From NCBI RefSeq assembly GCF_007665395.1, contig NZ_VDND01000007.1, positions 222,711 to 286,710 of the forward strand: 64,000 nt of DNA. The letters run 5' to 3'. The DNA is from Pseudomonas oryzihabitans (GTDB lineage Bacteria > Pseudomonadota > Gammaproteobacteria > Pseudomonadales > Pseudomonadaceae). Under the pieces are notes generated by a model, which saw only the letters and a list, made by a program, of their open reading frames with translations, did not search any database and was not told the origin of the DNA. This document shows, piece by piece, positions 37,777-46,845 of this stretch. Made by a program: the position numbers and the translations under genes. The first letter of the stretch is position 1, and every line of letters begins with the position of its first letter.

Positions 37777-38999
37777 AGTGCCGTGCCTGCCAGTCAGCCC
37801 TGAGCCTACCGCTGATCGACTTGGGAACGGCTCCGCCGTCCAACGCTTTCCTCACCGAATCAGCCCTGAACCAGGTCGAGAACTGGGTACCGTTGAAAGT
37901 GATGGTCTGCGAGCAGTGCTGGCTCGTGCAGACCGTGGATTATCGCAGCGCCGAGACGCTCTTCGACGCGGATTACGTCTATTTCAGCTCCTACTCGTCG
38001 TCCTGGTTGGCTCATGCGCGACGCTACGTGGAGCGCGTCATCGCGCGCTTTGGTCTGGATGAGCGTCATCGGGTGGTCGAGATAGCCGCCAACGATGGTT
38101 ATCTGCTGCAGTATTTCGCCGCCGCGGGTATTCCCTGCTGGGGCGTGGAACCCACGGCGAGTACCGCCCGAGCTGCTCGCGCCAAGGGCCTGGAGATACG
38201 CGAAGTGTTCTTTGGCGCTGGTAGCGCCAAAGAACTGAGCGCCGAGTTGGGTCGTGCCGACTTGATCATCGCCAACAATGTCTTGGCGCACGTTCCAGAC
38301 ATCAACGACTTTCTCGCGGGGTTCTCCCTGCTGCTGGCCCCTACGGGTGTGACCACTTTCGAGTTTCCGCATCTCCTCCGGCTGCTCGAGGCCCACCAGT
38401 TCGACACGCTGTACCACGAGCACTACTCCTATCTTTCCCTGAGCGTGGTCGAGCGCCTGGCCTGGACGCAAGGCCTGGAGGTGTTTGACGTCGAACAGCT
38501 GGCCACTCATGGTGGTTCTTTGCGTCTCTACCTCCAGCACCGGAACGACGGTCGCCAGCAGGTGACCGCAGCGGTGGCGCGACTGCGGCAGGAAGAGCAA
38601 CTCGCAGGGCTCGATAGCGCCGCTCGGTATGCCACCCTGGCACCTGCTGCGGAGCGGATCAAACACGACTTTCTGCGCTTTTTGCTCGAGGCCAAGGCCG
38701 CTGGCAAGCGAGTCGTTGGCTACGGCGCCGCGGCCAAGGGCAATACCCTGCTGAACTATGCAGGTGTCCGTCAGGACCTCTTGGCCTGGGTGGCTGATGC
38801 CAGTCCGCACAAGCAGGGGCGCTACCTGCCAGGTAGTCGTATTCCCGTGGTGTCGCCCGCTCGGCTACTTGAGGAGCGTCCGGATTATGTGGTGGTGTTG
38901 CCCTGGAATCTGGTCGATGAAATTTCAGCCGAATGGGCGTCCATCCAGACATGGGGCGGACGCTTCGTGACGGTTGTTCCAGAGCTGAACATCCGATGA
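37773..38999 (+). CDS. Sugar C-methyltransferase (NDP-hexose C-methyltransferase family)
   Basis: A 408-residue SAM-dependent methyltransferase of the NovU/TylC3 type. The N-terminal zinc-binding part has CRAC and CEQC pairs. The SAM domain has VVEIAANDGYLLQYF. The family-specific catalytic block is FEFPHLLRLLEAHQFDTLYHEHYSYL, with the His pair that in TylC3/NovU drives C-3 (or C-5) methylation of a 4-keto sugar. The C-terminal domain contains GYGAAAKGNTLLNY. Its presence points to a branched-chain sugar. Coupled to both neighbours by 4-bp overlaps. Confidence 0.88.
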   Translation: MKCRACQSALSLPLIDLGTAPPSNAFLTESALNQVENWVPLKVMVCEQCWLVQTVDYRSAETLFDADYVYFSSYSSSWLAHARRYVERVIARFGLDERHRVVEIAANDGYLLQYFAAAGIPCWGVEPTASTARAARAKGLEIREVFFGAGSAKELSAELGRADLIIANNVLAHVPDINDFLAGFSLLLAPTGVTTFEFPHLLRLLEAHQFDTLYHEHYSYLSLSVVERLAWTQGLEVFDVEQLATHGGSLRLYLQHRNDGRQQVTAAVARLRQEEQLAGLDSAARYATLAPAAERIKHDFLRFLLEAKAAGKRVVGYGAAAKGNTLLNYAGVRQDLLAWVADASPHKQGRYLPGSRIPVVSPARLLEERPDYVVVLPWNLVDEISAEWASIQTWGGRFVTVVPELNIR

Positions 39000-39913
39000 G
39001 CGTTGTGCTGCTGACAGGAGCCAGTGGTTTCATTGGTAGTCCCTTGGTCAGGCAGCTCCTTGCGCAAGGACACCAGGTCCATGCCACCACGACGCGAACG
39101 CCGGAGTCTTACACAACGCAAGCAGGATTGCGCTGGCATCAGATCGATCTGCTTGCAGGGGAGGCTGGTATTCAGTCGCTCTGCCGTCGAGTGGGCGCCG
39201 ATCACCTGATCCACCTGGCCTGGTGCGTTGCGCCGAGCAACTACTGGACGACACCGGACAATCTCAAGTGGATAGTCGCCACTCAACAACTGATGAGCGC
39301 CTTTCATGCCCATGGCGGACACCATGCCGTACTGGCAGGAACGTGTGCCGAGTACGACTGGCGCCAGGGTTTTTGTCGCGAGGATGTCACGCCGCTAACG
39401 CCGGCTACGCCCTATGGGCGCAGTAAAAGACTGGCTCAGGAATGGGCGGTGCTGTTCGGTGAAATGCATGGGCTGAGCGTTGTCTGGGCGCGCATCTTTC
39501 ACTTGTTCGGGCCTTGGGAAGCGGAGACGCGTCTGGTGCCGTCGGTCATCCGGGCCCTGCTCAGGGGGGAAGCCGCCCTGTGTTCTTCGGGTGAGCAGTG
39601 GCGTGATTTCCTACACGTGGAAGACGTTGCCGCGGCATTCGTCCATCTGAGTAAGCAGCAGGCAACTGGCGTATTCAACGTCGGAAGTGGGGAGCCAGTA
39701 CAGCTCAAGACCGTGATTGGATATTTGGCCCGGTCCCTGCAGGCGGAAGGTCTCGTACGATTGGGCGCCAGAAAAGCGTCGGAAAACGATCCGGCCTTTC
39801 TGGTCTCCGACTCGCGACGTCTGCGCGCGTTGGGCTGGCAACCGTCATTTTCTCTGGAAGGTGGCTTGGACGACGCGATGTCGTGGTGGCGCTCAAGGCT
39901 CCTGACCCACTGA
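38996..39913 (+). CDS. NAD(P)-dependent sugar epimerase/4-ketoreductase
   Basis: A 305-residue extended SDR. Visible are LLTGASGFIGSPLV (Rossmann), a GTCAEYDW strand end, YGRSK as catalytic Tyr/Lys, and RDFLHVEDVAAAFVHL with FNVGSGEPV for sugar binding. It probably reduces the 4-keto group after C-methylation, giving the finished CDP-sugar. ATG 38996 overlaps the methyltransferase stop. Confidence 0.85.
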   Translation: MSVVLLTGASGFIGSPLVRQLLAQGHQVHATTTRTPESYTTQAGLRWHQIDLLAGEAGIQSLCRRVGADHLIHLAWCVAPSNYWTTPDNLKWIVATQQLMSAFHAHGGHHAVLAGTCAEYDWRQGFCREDVTPLTPATPYGRSKRLAQEWAVLFGEMHGLSVVWARIFHLFGPWEAETRLVPSVIRALLRGEAALCSSGEQWRDFLHVEDVAAAFVHLSKQQATGVFNVGSGEPVQLKTVIGYLARSLQAEGLVRLGARKASENDPAFLVSDSRRLRALGWQPSFSLEGGLDDAMSWWRSRLLTH

Positions 39914-39944
39914 ATCTTGCACGTCCGCCGTGCGAAGGAAAGCT

Positions 39945-40592
39945 ATGCAGCTGCAAGGTATGGATCGAGTAGGGCTACGTGATTACGTGACGCGCCAGCT
40001 GGAGCTCTTCTTTCCTGACGGCCAGGCGCCGGGACCGAGCCTGGACATTGCCCTGGATAAGGCCCTGCAGCGGCTGCAGCATTGCATAGCTCACGTCAAA
40101 GCCTGGCAACCGGATCGCTTTGATTACCTGCACTCCAGCCAATACGCGACGTTTCTGTACTTCCTCGCCAACAGCCTTTGGCAAGTCGACCCGGATGCGC
40201 GCGTCTGTACCAAGCTGTTCCTGCTCAACAAGGCACTCAACGGTATCGATCTCTTCTATGAGATCGAGCTGCCACCCGTATTCTTCATTGGTCATTCGGT
40301 CGGGGTCGTGCTTTCCAAGGCTCGCTATGGAAACTTCCTCGTGCTCTATCAAAACACCACCGTAGGCCGAAACCACGGCATCTATCCTGAGCTGGGAGAA
40401 GGTGTCGTGCTCTATCCCAACAGCGCTGTGATCGGTCGTTGCAACGTTGGGCCGCGTAGTTATATAGGTCAGGGGGTGAGCGTGATCAACCGGGATTTAC
40501 CCGGGCACAGCTGCGTCTTCCAGGCCGAGGCTGGCGACCTCCTCTGTCGTGAGCCGAAGCACGACATCCTTGGTGATTTCTTTCGCTTCTGA
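39945..40592 (+). CDS. Hexapeptide-repeat acetyltransferase (serine acetyltransferase-like)
   Basis: A 215-residue protein with a helical N-terminal half and a left-handed beta-helix: GHSVGVVLSKARYGNFLVLYQNTTVGRN with hexapeptide periodicity, then GEGVVLYPNSAVIGRCNVGPRSYIGQG. The His of the catalytic region may be GHSVG or the NHG after TVGRN. The substrate is probably a sugar of the flagellin glycan, or else an acyl transfer on the carrier protein. GAAGGAA precedes the ATG. It starts 32 bp after the SDR gene. Confidence 0.75.
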   Translation: MQLQGMDRVGLRDYVTRQLELFFPDGQAPGPSLDIALDKALQRLQHCIAHVKAWQPDRFDYLHSSQYATFLYFLANSLWQVDPDARVCTKLFLLNKALNGIDLFYEIELPPVFFIGHSVGVVLSKARYGNFLVLYQNTTVGRNHGIYPELGEGVVLYPNSAVIGRCNVGPRSYIGQGVSVINRDLPGHSCVFQAEAGDLLCREPKHDILGDFFRF

Positions 40593-40642
40593 TTGTGCGT
40601 CAGGTTTCACGCGTTTTTCCCCTATTTGCCAGAGTGTCCACC

Positions 40643-43600
40643 ATGAACGATCTCCTGACACTGGTCTTGCTGACCCACAACCGTCCCGCCTTTCTGGAAC
40701 GTGCTTTGCGGTACTACGCGCGATTTCCCTGTCGCTTGTTAGTACTGGACTCTTCCGCCGTTCCTCAGCAAGCCTTGGTAGAGAGTTGCTCCCAGGCTGA
40801 ATACCGGCATTTTCCAGGTGATACGTTCACCTTCCTGGACAAGCTAAAGGCCGGCGTTCCGCATATCCAGACGCCGCTCATGGCTTTCGTGCCGGACGAT
40901 GACTTCATCCTGGGTGATGCACTGCAGGCGAGCGTGGAGTTTCTGACCGCTCATCCTGACTATTCAACGTGCCACGGCTATTGCCTGATGTATCTTGCCG
41001 AAGCGGCTTGCACCGTCTATCTGCGACGCGATAAGAAGGTTTGCGAAGACCACTCTGCGTCGCGGATTGCACAGCGATTGCACACAGGCTTCGGTGAGTA
41101 CATTCCACCGTTCTATTCGGTGGTCCGCACTCAGGTCGTTCAAGACTGGTACCGGTTGGTTCCGCAAGACACCACACTCGAGTACCAGGAGATCGGCCAC
41201 GCGTTCTACCTGCTGGCGCGAGGCAAAGTAAGGATCCTGCCGCAGCCTTATGTGATTCGCGAACTCAACTACCCGGTTTCGGACCACAACACCGATGTCC
41301 GGCTGGCACTGCAGGACAGTACCCCGGCGGGCCTTCAACGCAGGCTGCAGTTCGCCGACCTCTTCGGCCAATTGCTGGTGGCACTTGAAGGTGGTGATAC
41401 GTCGCCAGCTCAGGCGCGCGACGTCCTGCTGGGCGCCTTCCAGCGACTTGCTGATTGCCTGCAGCAGGAGCGTTCGCTCACCGCCGAACGGCTGTTTCGA
41501 TCCCAATGGGTAGCGCCCGTAGACGAGCCGCAGTGGCTGTTTGAGCCCCGCCAAGTGCTGGAGATGCCTTTTTACCGACCTGAATTCTTCGCGTTTCTGG
41601 CACGCCTGGATTTCATGGTGCAGGGTCTGCCTGCAGGCAAGCTGCAACTCCAGCAGCGCGCTGAAATGCACGCATTGTTGACCCCTTTGCTAGATGTCCT
41701 GCAGCGCGACGAATTCGCTCAAGCCACCGTGGAACAGCATCAGGGCGATATCCGTAAAGCCGTAGCCGCCTTGCCTTTCCATGCGACCCTGGTGCAATGC
41801 ATGACCCTTCTGGGTTCTGCCGAGGAACGTCAACGATGGCTGGAATGGCAGCAGGCTATCGCAGGATTGCAGGGGCAAGCACCGCAGGACATCGAAAAGG
41901 GTAGCGGCTTGCCAGCCGATGCGACGACTGGGCGCTTATCCATCGACCTGGACGATGTACTGGTACTCAATAGACCCATCAAGGACGGCGAGCGTGACCC
42001 TGTCGCGGTAGTGATCCACGCGTTCTATCCGGACGTATTGGCGGGCATTCTCGACCGGCTTGTCCGACTCCAGCAGCCCTTGCATCTCTATGTGACCTGT
42101 CCGCCAGAGGCGGCTGAGGCAGTGCAGCTGCTGTTGGCCCAGAGCGGTTATCGGCACAGCCTGCTACGCACCGAGAATCGTGGTCGCGACGTCTTGCCTT
42201 TCCTGCGCATCCTGCAATTGGTACGCAAGGATGGGCTGCCGATCGTGCTAAAGCTGCACACCAAAAAGTCGTTGCACCTGGAATTGGGTTCCGAATGGGC
42301 GGACGCCCTGTTTGACGATTTGCTGGCGCCGGCCCGCTTCGAGAAGACTGTCACCCAGCTGGAGAATGGCCAGGGCGTGCTGATGGTAGGGCCGGAAAAC
42401 GGCCTTCTGCCGGTTTCACAGTTCCTCAAGGGTAACAATCTACCTAATCTCCAGCGGCTTGCCCAACGGGCGGGATTGGCCGACGCCCAGGTCCTCAATG
42501 GCGAGTTCTTCGCCGGCACCATGTTCTTTGCTCACTTTGATGTCTTACAACCCGTGCTTGATCTAGGCCTGGTGGCGACAGATTTCGAGGCGGAGGCCGG
42601 CCAGACAGAGGGCACCCTGGCGCATGCCTTGGAGCGCTTTTTTTATCCCCTGGCCTGTGCGAGCGGGGGTGACCGTCAAGGCCAGGACTATCGCAATTGG
42701 TTGAAGACACGCGTGCTTGCAGACGTCGAGTACGAACGTGTTTCAGCGCGCATTCAGAGCTGGGCGTTCCAGCCGAGCTTGCTGGCGGTGATAGTCGACG
42801 AGGTCGGCGACCCGGCCTATGTTCAGCAGACGCTGGATAGTCTTGCCGCGCAGCTCTATGACTGCGCGGCGATCCTGGTGCTATCGGACGCTGAACCTGT
42901 TGGTATAGCTGCGGCAGACAACTTGCTCTGGCAATCCCTCGGTGCGGGATGGGCGGGGCAACTCAATAGCCTGTTGCCGCAAATCGAGGTGGACTGGTTC
43001 TTTGTGGTACGTAGTGGTGATCATCTTGATCGCCACGCCTTGTTAGCCGTGGGCGATCGGATCGACAGTCATCATCAGGCGCTCTGCTATTACACCGATG
43101 AGGACGAGATCAGCGGCGATCTCTATCGTGAACCCGTATTCAAGCCGGGATTCAATCTCGACCTTCTGCGTAGCTACCCCTACGTCGGGCCCGTGTTCTT
43201 CATGCAGCGTCAGTCGTTGATCGGGATAGGGGGATTTACCGAGGCACACGGCGCACTGGCAGGAGTGGACGTCATGTTCCGCCTGGTCGAGCAACGTGGT
43301 CTGGACAGCGTCGGGCATATCGCCGAGGTTTTGCTGCACGCTCGTCTCCACCTGGGCCGTTGGTTGTCAAACGATCGGATCCCAGAACTATCCCGTCAGG
43401 TAGTGGGCGCCCATCTGGATCGGCTAGGCGTGTCTTACCAATTCATGGCGGGTGCCATGCCGTTGATCAACCGGATAGCCTATTTGCGGGAAACCTCACC
43501 GCTCGTTTCCATAGTCATTCCGACGAAGAACCAACTCCCCATGCTACGGCGTTGTGTGGAGTCGCTGCTTGAACGTACTCAATATCAGAATTACGAAATC

Positions 43601-45358
43601 CTCGTGGTAGATAACGATAGCCAGGAGGCGGATGCCCGCCAATGGTTGGCTGGCATGGAAGAAATGGCTAGCTCGAAGGTCCGCATCCTGCGCTATCCCC
43701 ATCCGTTCAACTACTCAGCAATCAATAACTTCGCGATCACCCAAGCATCAGGCGAATATGTCGTTCTGCTGAACAACGATACCGCGATTTTCGATGGGGG
43801 CTGGCTGAGCGCCTTGCTGAATCACGCGCAGCGACCCGAGGTGGGCGCCGTAGGCGCCAAACTCTATTACCCCGATGGACGCATCCAGCACGGTGGCGTG
43901 GTGCTGGGCCTGCGTGGTGTGGCTGACCATCCCTTCATCGGCGAGCCCGGCCAGGCCCCTGGCTACATGCACCGCCTGCAGGTCGACCAGAATTACAGCG
44001 TGGTGACGGCCGCCTGCCTGATGGTGCGCAAGGCGACCTATCTCGAGGTAGGGGGGATGGACGAACAAGACCTGAAGGTCTCGTTCAACGACGTAGATTT
44101 CTGCCTGAAGCTGACCGCGGCCGGCTACCTCAACGTCTGGACGCCCTACGCCGTAGTAATGCACGAAGCGAACGTGAGCCAGAACCTGGTCGATACCACG
44201 GCCATGGAAGCCAAGATCAAGCGTTTCCACGGCGAGCAGGCGATCATGTATCAGCGTTGGCTGCCGCGGATCGCCCGCGATCCGGCCTACAACCCCAACC
44301 TGAGCCTGGACGGCAGCGGCTTTGCCCTGGATCACCGCAGCGAGACCGGGTGGCATCCTTTCTCAGTACGCCAACTACCCTATGCGCTGTGCCATCCTGC
44401 CGATCCCTATGGCTGCGGACACTATCGGATACGCAAGCCGTTCGAAGCCATGCAGCGCGGCGGATTGCTGGAAGGTGGAGTGAGCGAACGCCTCCTGACA
44501 GCCGTGGAAAAGGAGCGGCTGGCACCGACCACCATCGTTTTCCAGCGTCAGATCATGGGTCTGCAGATCGAGTCGATTCGTGAGGCCAAGCGCTACTCCC
44601 AAGCATTCAGGATCTATGAGCTCGACGACTATATCGTCGATCTGCCGATCAAGAATCGCCACCGGGCCCACATGCCCAAGGATGTCGCCAAGCAGCTTCG
44701 GCGCGGCGTCGCCCTGTGCGACCGCTTCGTCGTCTCGACGGCTCCGCTGGCCGAGGCGTTCAAGGACCTGCACCCGGAAATCCGCATCGCCGAAAACCTG
44801 CTGCCGCTGGATTGGTGGCAAGGCGTCAAGGGACAGCGCCGCGATACCCGCAAGCCGCGCGTGGGTTGGGGCGGCGGTGTCAGTCACGATGGTGACCTGG
44901 AGCTGATCAGGGACGTGGTGAAGGATCTCGCGGGCGAGGTGGACTGGGTCTTCTTCGGCATGTGTCCCGACGAGCTCCGGCCCTATATCAAGGAGTTCCA
45001 CGCTGGCGTCCCCATTAACCGCTACGCGGCTAAGCTGGCGAGCCTGGATCTGGATCTGGCGCTGGCACCGCTGGAAGAAAACCTGTTCAACGACTGCAAG
45101 AGCAACCTGCGGCTACTCGAATATGGAGCCTGTGGCTTCGCCGTGGTCTGCTCGGACCTGGTCTGCTATCGAGGTAACTTGCCGGTGACACGGGTGAAAA
45201 ACCGCTATCGCGATTGGGTGGATGCCATTCGTATGCACTTGGCCGACCGGGACGCGACTCACCGAGCCGGTGAGGTGCTGCGCGAGGCCGTGCTGCAAGA
45301 CTGGATGTTGAGCGGCGCGCGCTTGGAGCGATGGGGGTCGGTATGGCTACCTGACTGA
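40643..45358 (+). CDS. Giant multidomain glycosyltransferase (1571 residues)
   Basis: Four blocks are visible: an N-terminal GT2-like domain (about 1-230, LTLVLLTHNRPAFLERAL with a VPDDDF metal site); an RgpF-like rhamnan-synthesis domain (about 453-690, VIHAFYPDVLAGILDRL and KLHTKKS); a GT2 pair (a degenerate copy about 712-940, then VSIVIPTKNQ at about 953 and LLNNDTAIFDGGW at about 1043); and a C-terminal GT1/4-like domain (about 1240-1571, HYRIRKPFEAMQRGG, then GWGGGVSHDGD). Overall it resembles the flagellin glycosyltransferases Fgt1/FgtA encoded beside fliC in P. syringae and P. aeruginosa. The ATG at 40643 was chosen over an upstream GTG at 40595. It probably builds the glycan on flagellin. 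Confidence 0.85.
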   Translation: MNDLLTLVLLTHNRPAFLERALRYYARFPCRLLVLDSSAVPQQALVESCSQAEYRHFPGDTFTFLDKLKAGVPHIQTPLMAFVPDDDFILGDALQASVEFLTAHPDYSTCHGYCLMYLAEAACTVYLRRDKKVCEDHSASRIAQRLHTGFGEYIPPFYSVVRTQVVQDWYRLVPQDTTLEYQEIGHAFYLLARGKVRILPQPYVIRELNYPVSDHNTDVRLALQDSTPAGLQRRLQFADLFGQLLVALEGGDTSPAQARDVLLGAFQRLADCLQQERSLTAERLFRSQWVAPVDEPQWLFEPRQVLEMPFYRPEFFAFLARLDFMVQGLPAGKLQLQQRAEMHALLTPLLDVLQRDEFAQATVEQHQGDIRKAVAALPFHATLVQCMTLLGSAEERQRWLEWQQAIAGLQGQAPQDIEKGSGLPADATTGRLSIDLDDVLVLNRPIKDGERDPVAVVIHAFYPDVLAGILDRLVRLQQPLHLYVTCPPEAAEAVQLLLAQSGYRHSLLRTENRGRDVLPFLRILQLVRKDGLPIVLKLHTKKSLHLELGSEWADALFDDLLAPARFEKTVTQLENGQGVLMVGPENGLLPVSQFLKGNNLPNLQRLAQRAGLADAQVLNGEFFAGTMFFAHFDVLQPVLDLGLVATDFEAEAGQTEGTLAHALERFFYPLACASGGDRQGQDYRNWLKTRVLADVEYERVSARIQSWAFQPSLLAVIVDEVGDPAYVQQTLDSLAAQLYDCAAILVLSDAEPVGIAAADNLLWQSLGAGWAGQLNSLLPQIEVDWFFVVRSGDHLDRHALLAVGDRIDSHHQALCYYTDEDEISGDLYREPVFKPGFNLDLLRSYPYVGPVFFMQRQSLIGIGGFTEAHGALAGVDVMFRLVEQRGLDSVGHIAEVLLHARLHLGRWLSNDRIPELSRQVVGAHLDRLGVSYQFMAGAMPLINRIAYLRETSPLVSIVIPTKNQLPMLRRCVESLLERTQYQNYEILVVDNDSQEADARQWLAGMEEMASSKVRILRYPHPFNYSAINNFAITQASGEYVVLLNNDTAIFDGGWLSALLNHAQRPEVGAVGAKLYYPDGRIQHGGVVLGLRGVADHPFIGEPGQAPGYMHRLQVDQNYSVVTAACLMVRKATYLEVGGMDEQDLKVSFNDVDFCLKLTAAGYLNVWTPYAVVMHEANVSQNLVDTTAMEAKIKRFHGEQAIMYQRWLPRIARDPAYNPNLSLDGSGFALDHRSETGWHPFSVRQLPYALCHPADPYGCGHYRIRKPFEAMQRGGLLEGGVSERLLTAVEKERLAPTTIVFQRQIMGLQIESIREAKRYSQAFRIYELDDYIVDLPIKNRHRAHMPKDVAKQLRRGVALCDRFVVSTAPLAEAFKDLHPEIRIAENLLPLDWWQGVKGQRRDTRKPRVGWGGGVSHDGDLELIRDVVKDLAGEVDWVFFGMCPDELRPYIKEFHAGVPINRYAAKLASLDLDLALAPLEENLFNDCKSNLRLLEYGACGFAVVCSDLVCYRGNLPVTRVKNRYRDWVDAIRMHLADRDATHRAGEVLREAVLQDWMLSGARLERWGSVWLPD

Positions 45359-45378
45359 GCCAGCTACCGTTACCGCAC

Positions 45379-45411
45379 CGAACGGCCAGAGAAATCTGGC
45401 CGTTCGCGTTT
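45379..45411 (+). terminator. Terminator of the glycosylation island
   Basis: CGAACGGCCAGA (45379-45390), loop GAAA, TCTGGCCGTTCG (45395-45406): a perfect 12-base stem with a tetraloop, followed by CGTTT. It lies 20 bp after the giant glycosyltransferase stop and just before the fliC promoter. Confidence 0.85.
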
Positions 45412-45420
45412 GCGGAGCCA

Positions 45421-45447
45421 TCAAGTTTCTCGTCCCCTGTCCGATAA
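45421..45447 (+). promoter_or_regulatory. Sigma-28 promoter P1 of fliC
   Basis: TCAAGTTT, 11-bp spacer, TCCGATAA: a near-consensus FliA site. Transcription would start about 170 bases before the fliC ATG. Confidence 0.85.
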
Positions 45448-45493
45448 CAAGAGGGAGTGAAGACACATGCCTTCGCTGTCTCGTCCAGAGTCA

Positions 45494-45513
45494 AGGTTTT
45501 TCCAAAAAAACCT
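45494..45513 (+). repeat. AT-rich hairpin between the two fliC promoters
   Basis: AGGTTTTT (45494-45501) and AAAAACCT (45506-45513) form an 8-bp stem around CCAA. Its last base is the first base of the second sigma-28-like site. Confidence 0.5.
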
Positions 45514-45539
45514 AAAGAAGTCTCCAGGCAAGACGATAA
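45513..45539 (+). promoter_or_regulatory. Possible second sigma-28 promoter P2 of fliC
   Basis: TAAAGAAG, 11-bp spacer, GACGATAA. It has the same spacing as P1 and as the flgM promoter but a poorer -35 right half. The leader from here would be about 79 bases. Confidence 0.55.
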
Positions 45540-45624
45540 CCATATCGAAGGTTCTCCAGGTCACATCGGGCGGTCCCCTTGGCCGGGAGCTTAAGCAGTA
45601 TCCTAATCCACGAGGTTCTCCATC

Positions 45625-46773
45625 ATGATGACCGTCAATACCAACATCGCTTCCTTGACTGTTCAGAAGAACCTGAACAACGCTTCGGGCAACCTGACCA
45701 CCGCCATGACCCGCCTGTCCACCGGCCTGAAGATCAACAGCGCCAAGGACGATGCCGCCGGCCTGCAGATCTCCAACCGCCTGACCAGCCAGGTCAAGGG
45801 TCTGGATCAAGCCGTGTCCAACGCCAACGATGCCAACGCCATCGCCCAGACCGCCGAAGGCGCCCTGCAGGAATCCACCAACATCCTGCAGCGTATGCGT
45901 GTCCTCGCCGTCCAGTCCTCCAGTGGCAGCAACAGCACCGAAGACCGTACCTCGCTGAACCAGGAATTCGAGTCCCTGACCTCGGAACTGACCCGTATCT
46001 CCAGCACCACCACCTACGGTGGCGGCAGCAGCGGCATCAACCTGCTGGACGGTACCGCCGGCACCAACGGCACCCTGACCTTCCAGGTCGGCGCCAACGC
46101 CAACCAGACCGTCAGCTTCACCCTGAGCAACATGAGCGCCAGCAGCCTGTCGGGCTCCTCGTCGGTAGCCACCGGCGGCCTGGACCTGAGCAGCCTGGGC
46201 GTCTCGGCTTCGGGCGGTACCACCAGCTCCAGCGGTACCCTGAGCATCGCCGGCCAGACCGTGACCTACGCCTCCGGCGCCAGCTTCAACGACATCGTCA
46301 GCTCCATCAACAACAACATCAGTGGTGTCTCGGCCACCGCGGCCAGCTCGGGTAGTTCGACCATCAACCTCAGCTCCGCCAAGACCATCGACATCGGCGC
46401 GGGTACCGGTGGCGCTACCGGCGTATCCAGCGGTTCCTACGCTTCGGTTACCACCACCGGCAGTGTCCAGTCGCTGGACATCACCACGGCCGCCAACGCC
46501 CAGAGCGCCATGCAGGTCATCGACGGTGCCCTGAAGCAGATCGATACCCAACGTTCCACGCTCGGTGCCGTGCAGAACCGTCTGGACTCCACCATCTCCA
46601 ACCTGCAGAACATCTCGGAAAACGCCACCGCAGCCCGCAGTACCATCCAGGATGCGGACTTCGCGGCGGAAACCGCCGAAATGACCAAGCAGCAGACCCT
46701 GCAGTCGGCAGCGACCTCGGTACTGGCCCAGGCCAACCAGCAGCCCGCCTCCGTACTGAAACTGCTCCAGTAA
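45625..46773 (+). CDS. fliC: Flagellin FliC
   Basis: Filament subunit of 382 residues, short like the a-type P. aeruginosa flagellins. Conserved D0/D1 ends: TVNTNIASLTVQKNLNNAS with LSTGLKINSAKDDAAGLQIS, and C-terminal NLQNISENATAARSTIQDADFAAE with TSVLAQANQQPASVLKLLQ. The TLR5-contact helix reads LQRMRVLAVQSS. The exposed middle (about 130-290) is Ser/Thr/Gly-rich, suited to O-glycosylation by the island next door. Two ATGs in tandem (45625 and 45628) are both possible starts. Confidence 0.97.
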   Translation: MMTVNTNIASLTVQKNLNNASGNLTTAMTRLSTGLKINSAKDDAAGLQISNRLTSQVKGLDQAVSNANDANAIAQTAEGALQESTNILQRMRVLAVQSSSGSNSTEDRTSLNQEFESLTSELTRISSTTTYGGGSSGINLLDGTAGTNGTLTFQVGANANQTVSFTLSNMSASSLSGSSSVATGGLDLSSLGVSASGGTTSSSGTLSIAGQTVTYASGASFNDIVSSINNNISGVSATAASSGSSTINLSSAKTIDIGAGTGGATGVSSGSYASVTTTGSVQSLDITTAANAQSAMQVIDGALKQIDTQRSTLGAVQNRLDSTISNLQNISENATAARSTIQDADFAAETAEMTKQQTLQSAATSVLAQANQQPASVLKLLQ

Positions 46774-46792
46774 TTCTGATCAGGGAAAGGGG

Positions 46793-46815
46793 AGGGCGCT
46801 GCGGCGCCCTTTCCG
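46793..46815 (+). terminator. Hairpin after fliC
   Basis: AGGGCGC (46793-46799), loop TGCG, GCGCCCT (46804-46810), then TTCC. It lies 19 bp after the fliC stop. Flanking GGAAAGG/CCTTTCC bases can lengthen the stem. Probably ends or attenuates fliC transcription before flaG. Confidence 0.65.
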
Positions 46816-46845
46816 CGTTGTTAGGTTTTTTGGGAGGGTGGAAAA

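Noticed and set aside
34694..45358. O-antigen cluster rather than flagellin glycosylation
   Set aside because: No wzx, wzy, wzz or WbpL-like gene is present, and the genes sit exactly between flgL and fliC, so flagellin is the likelier target.
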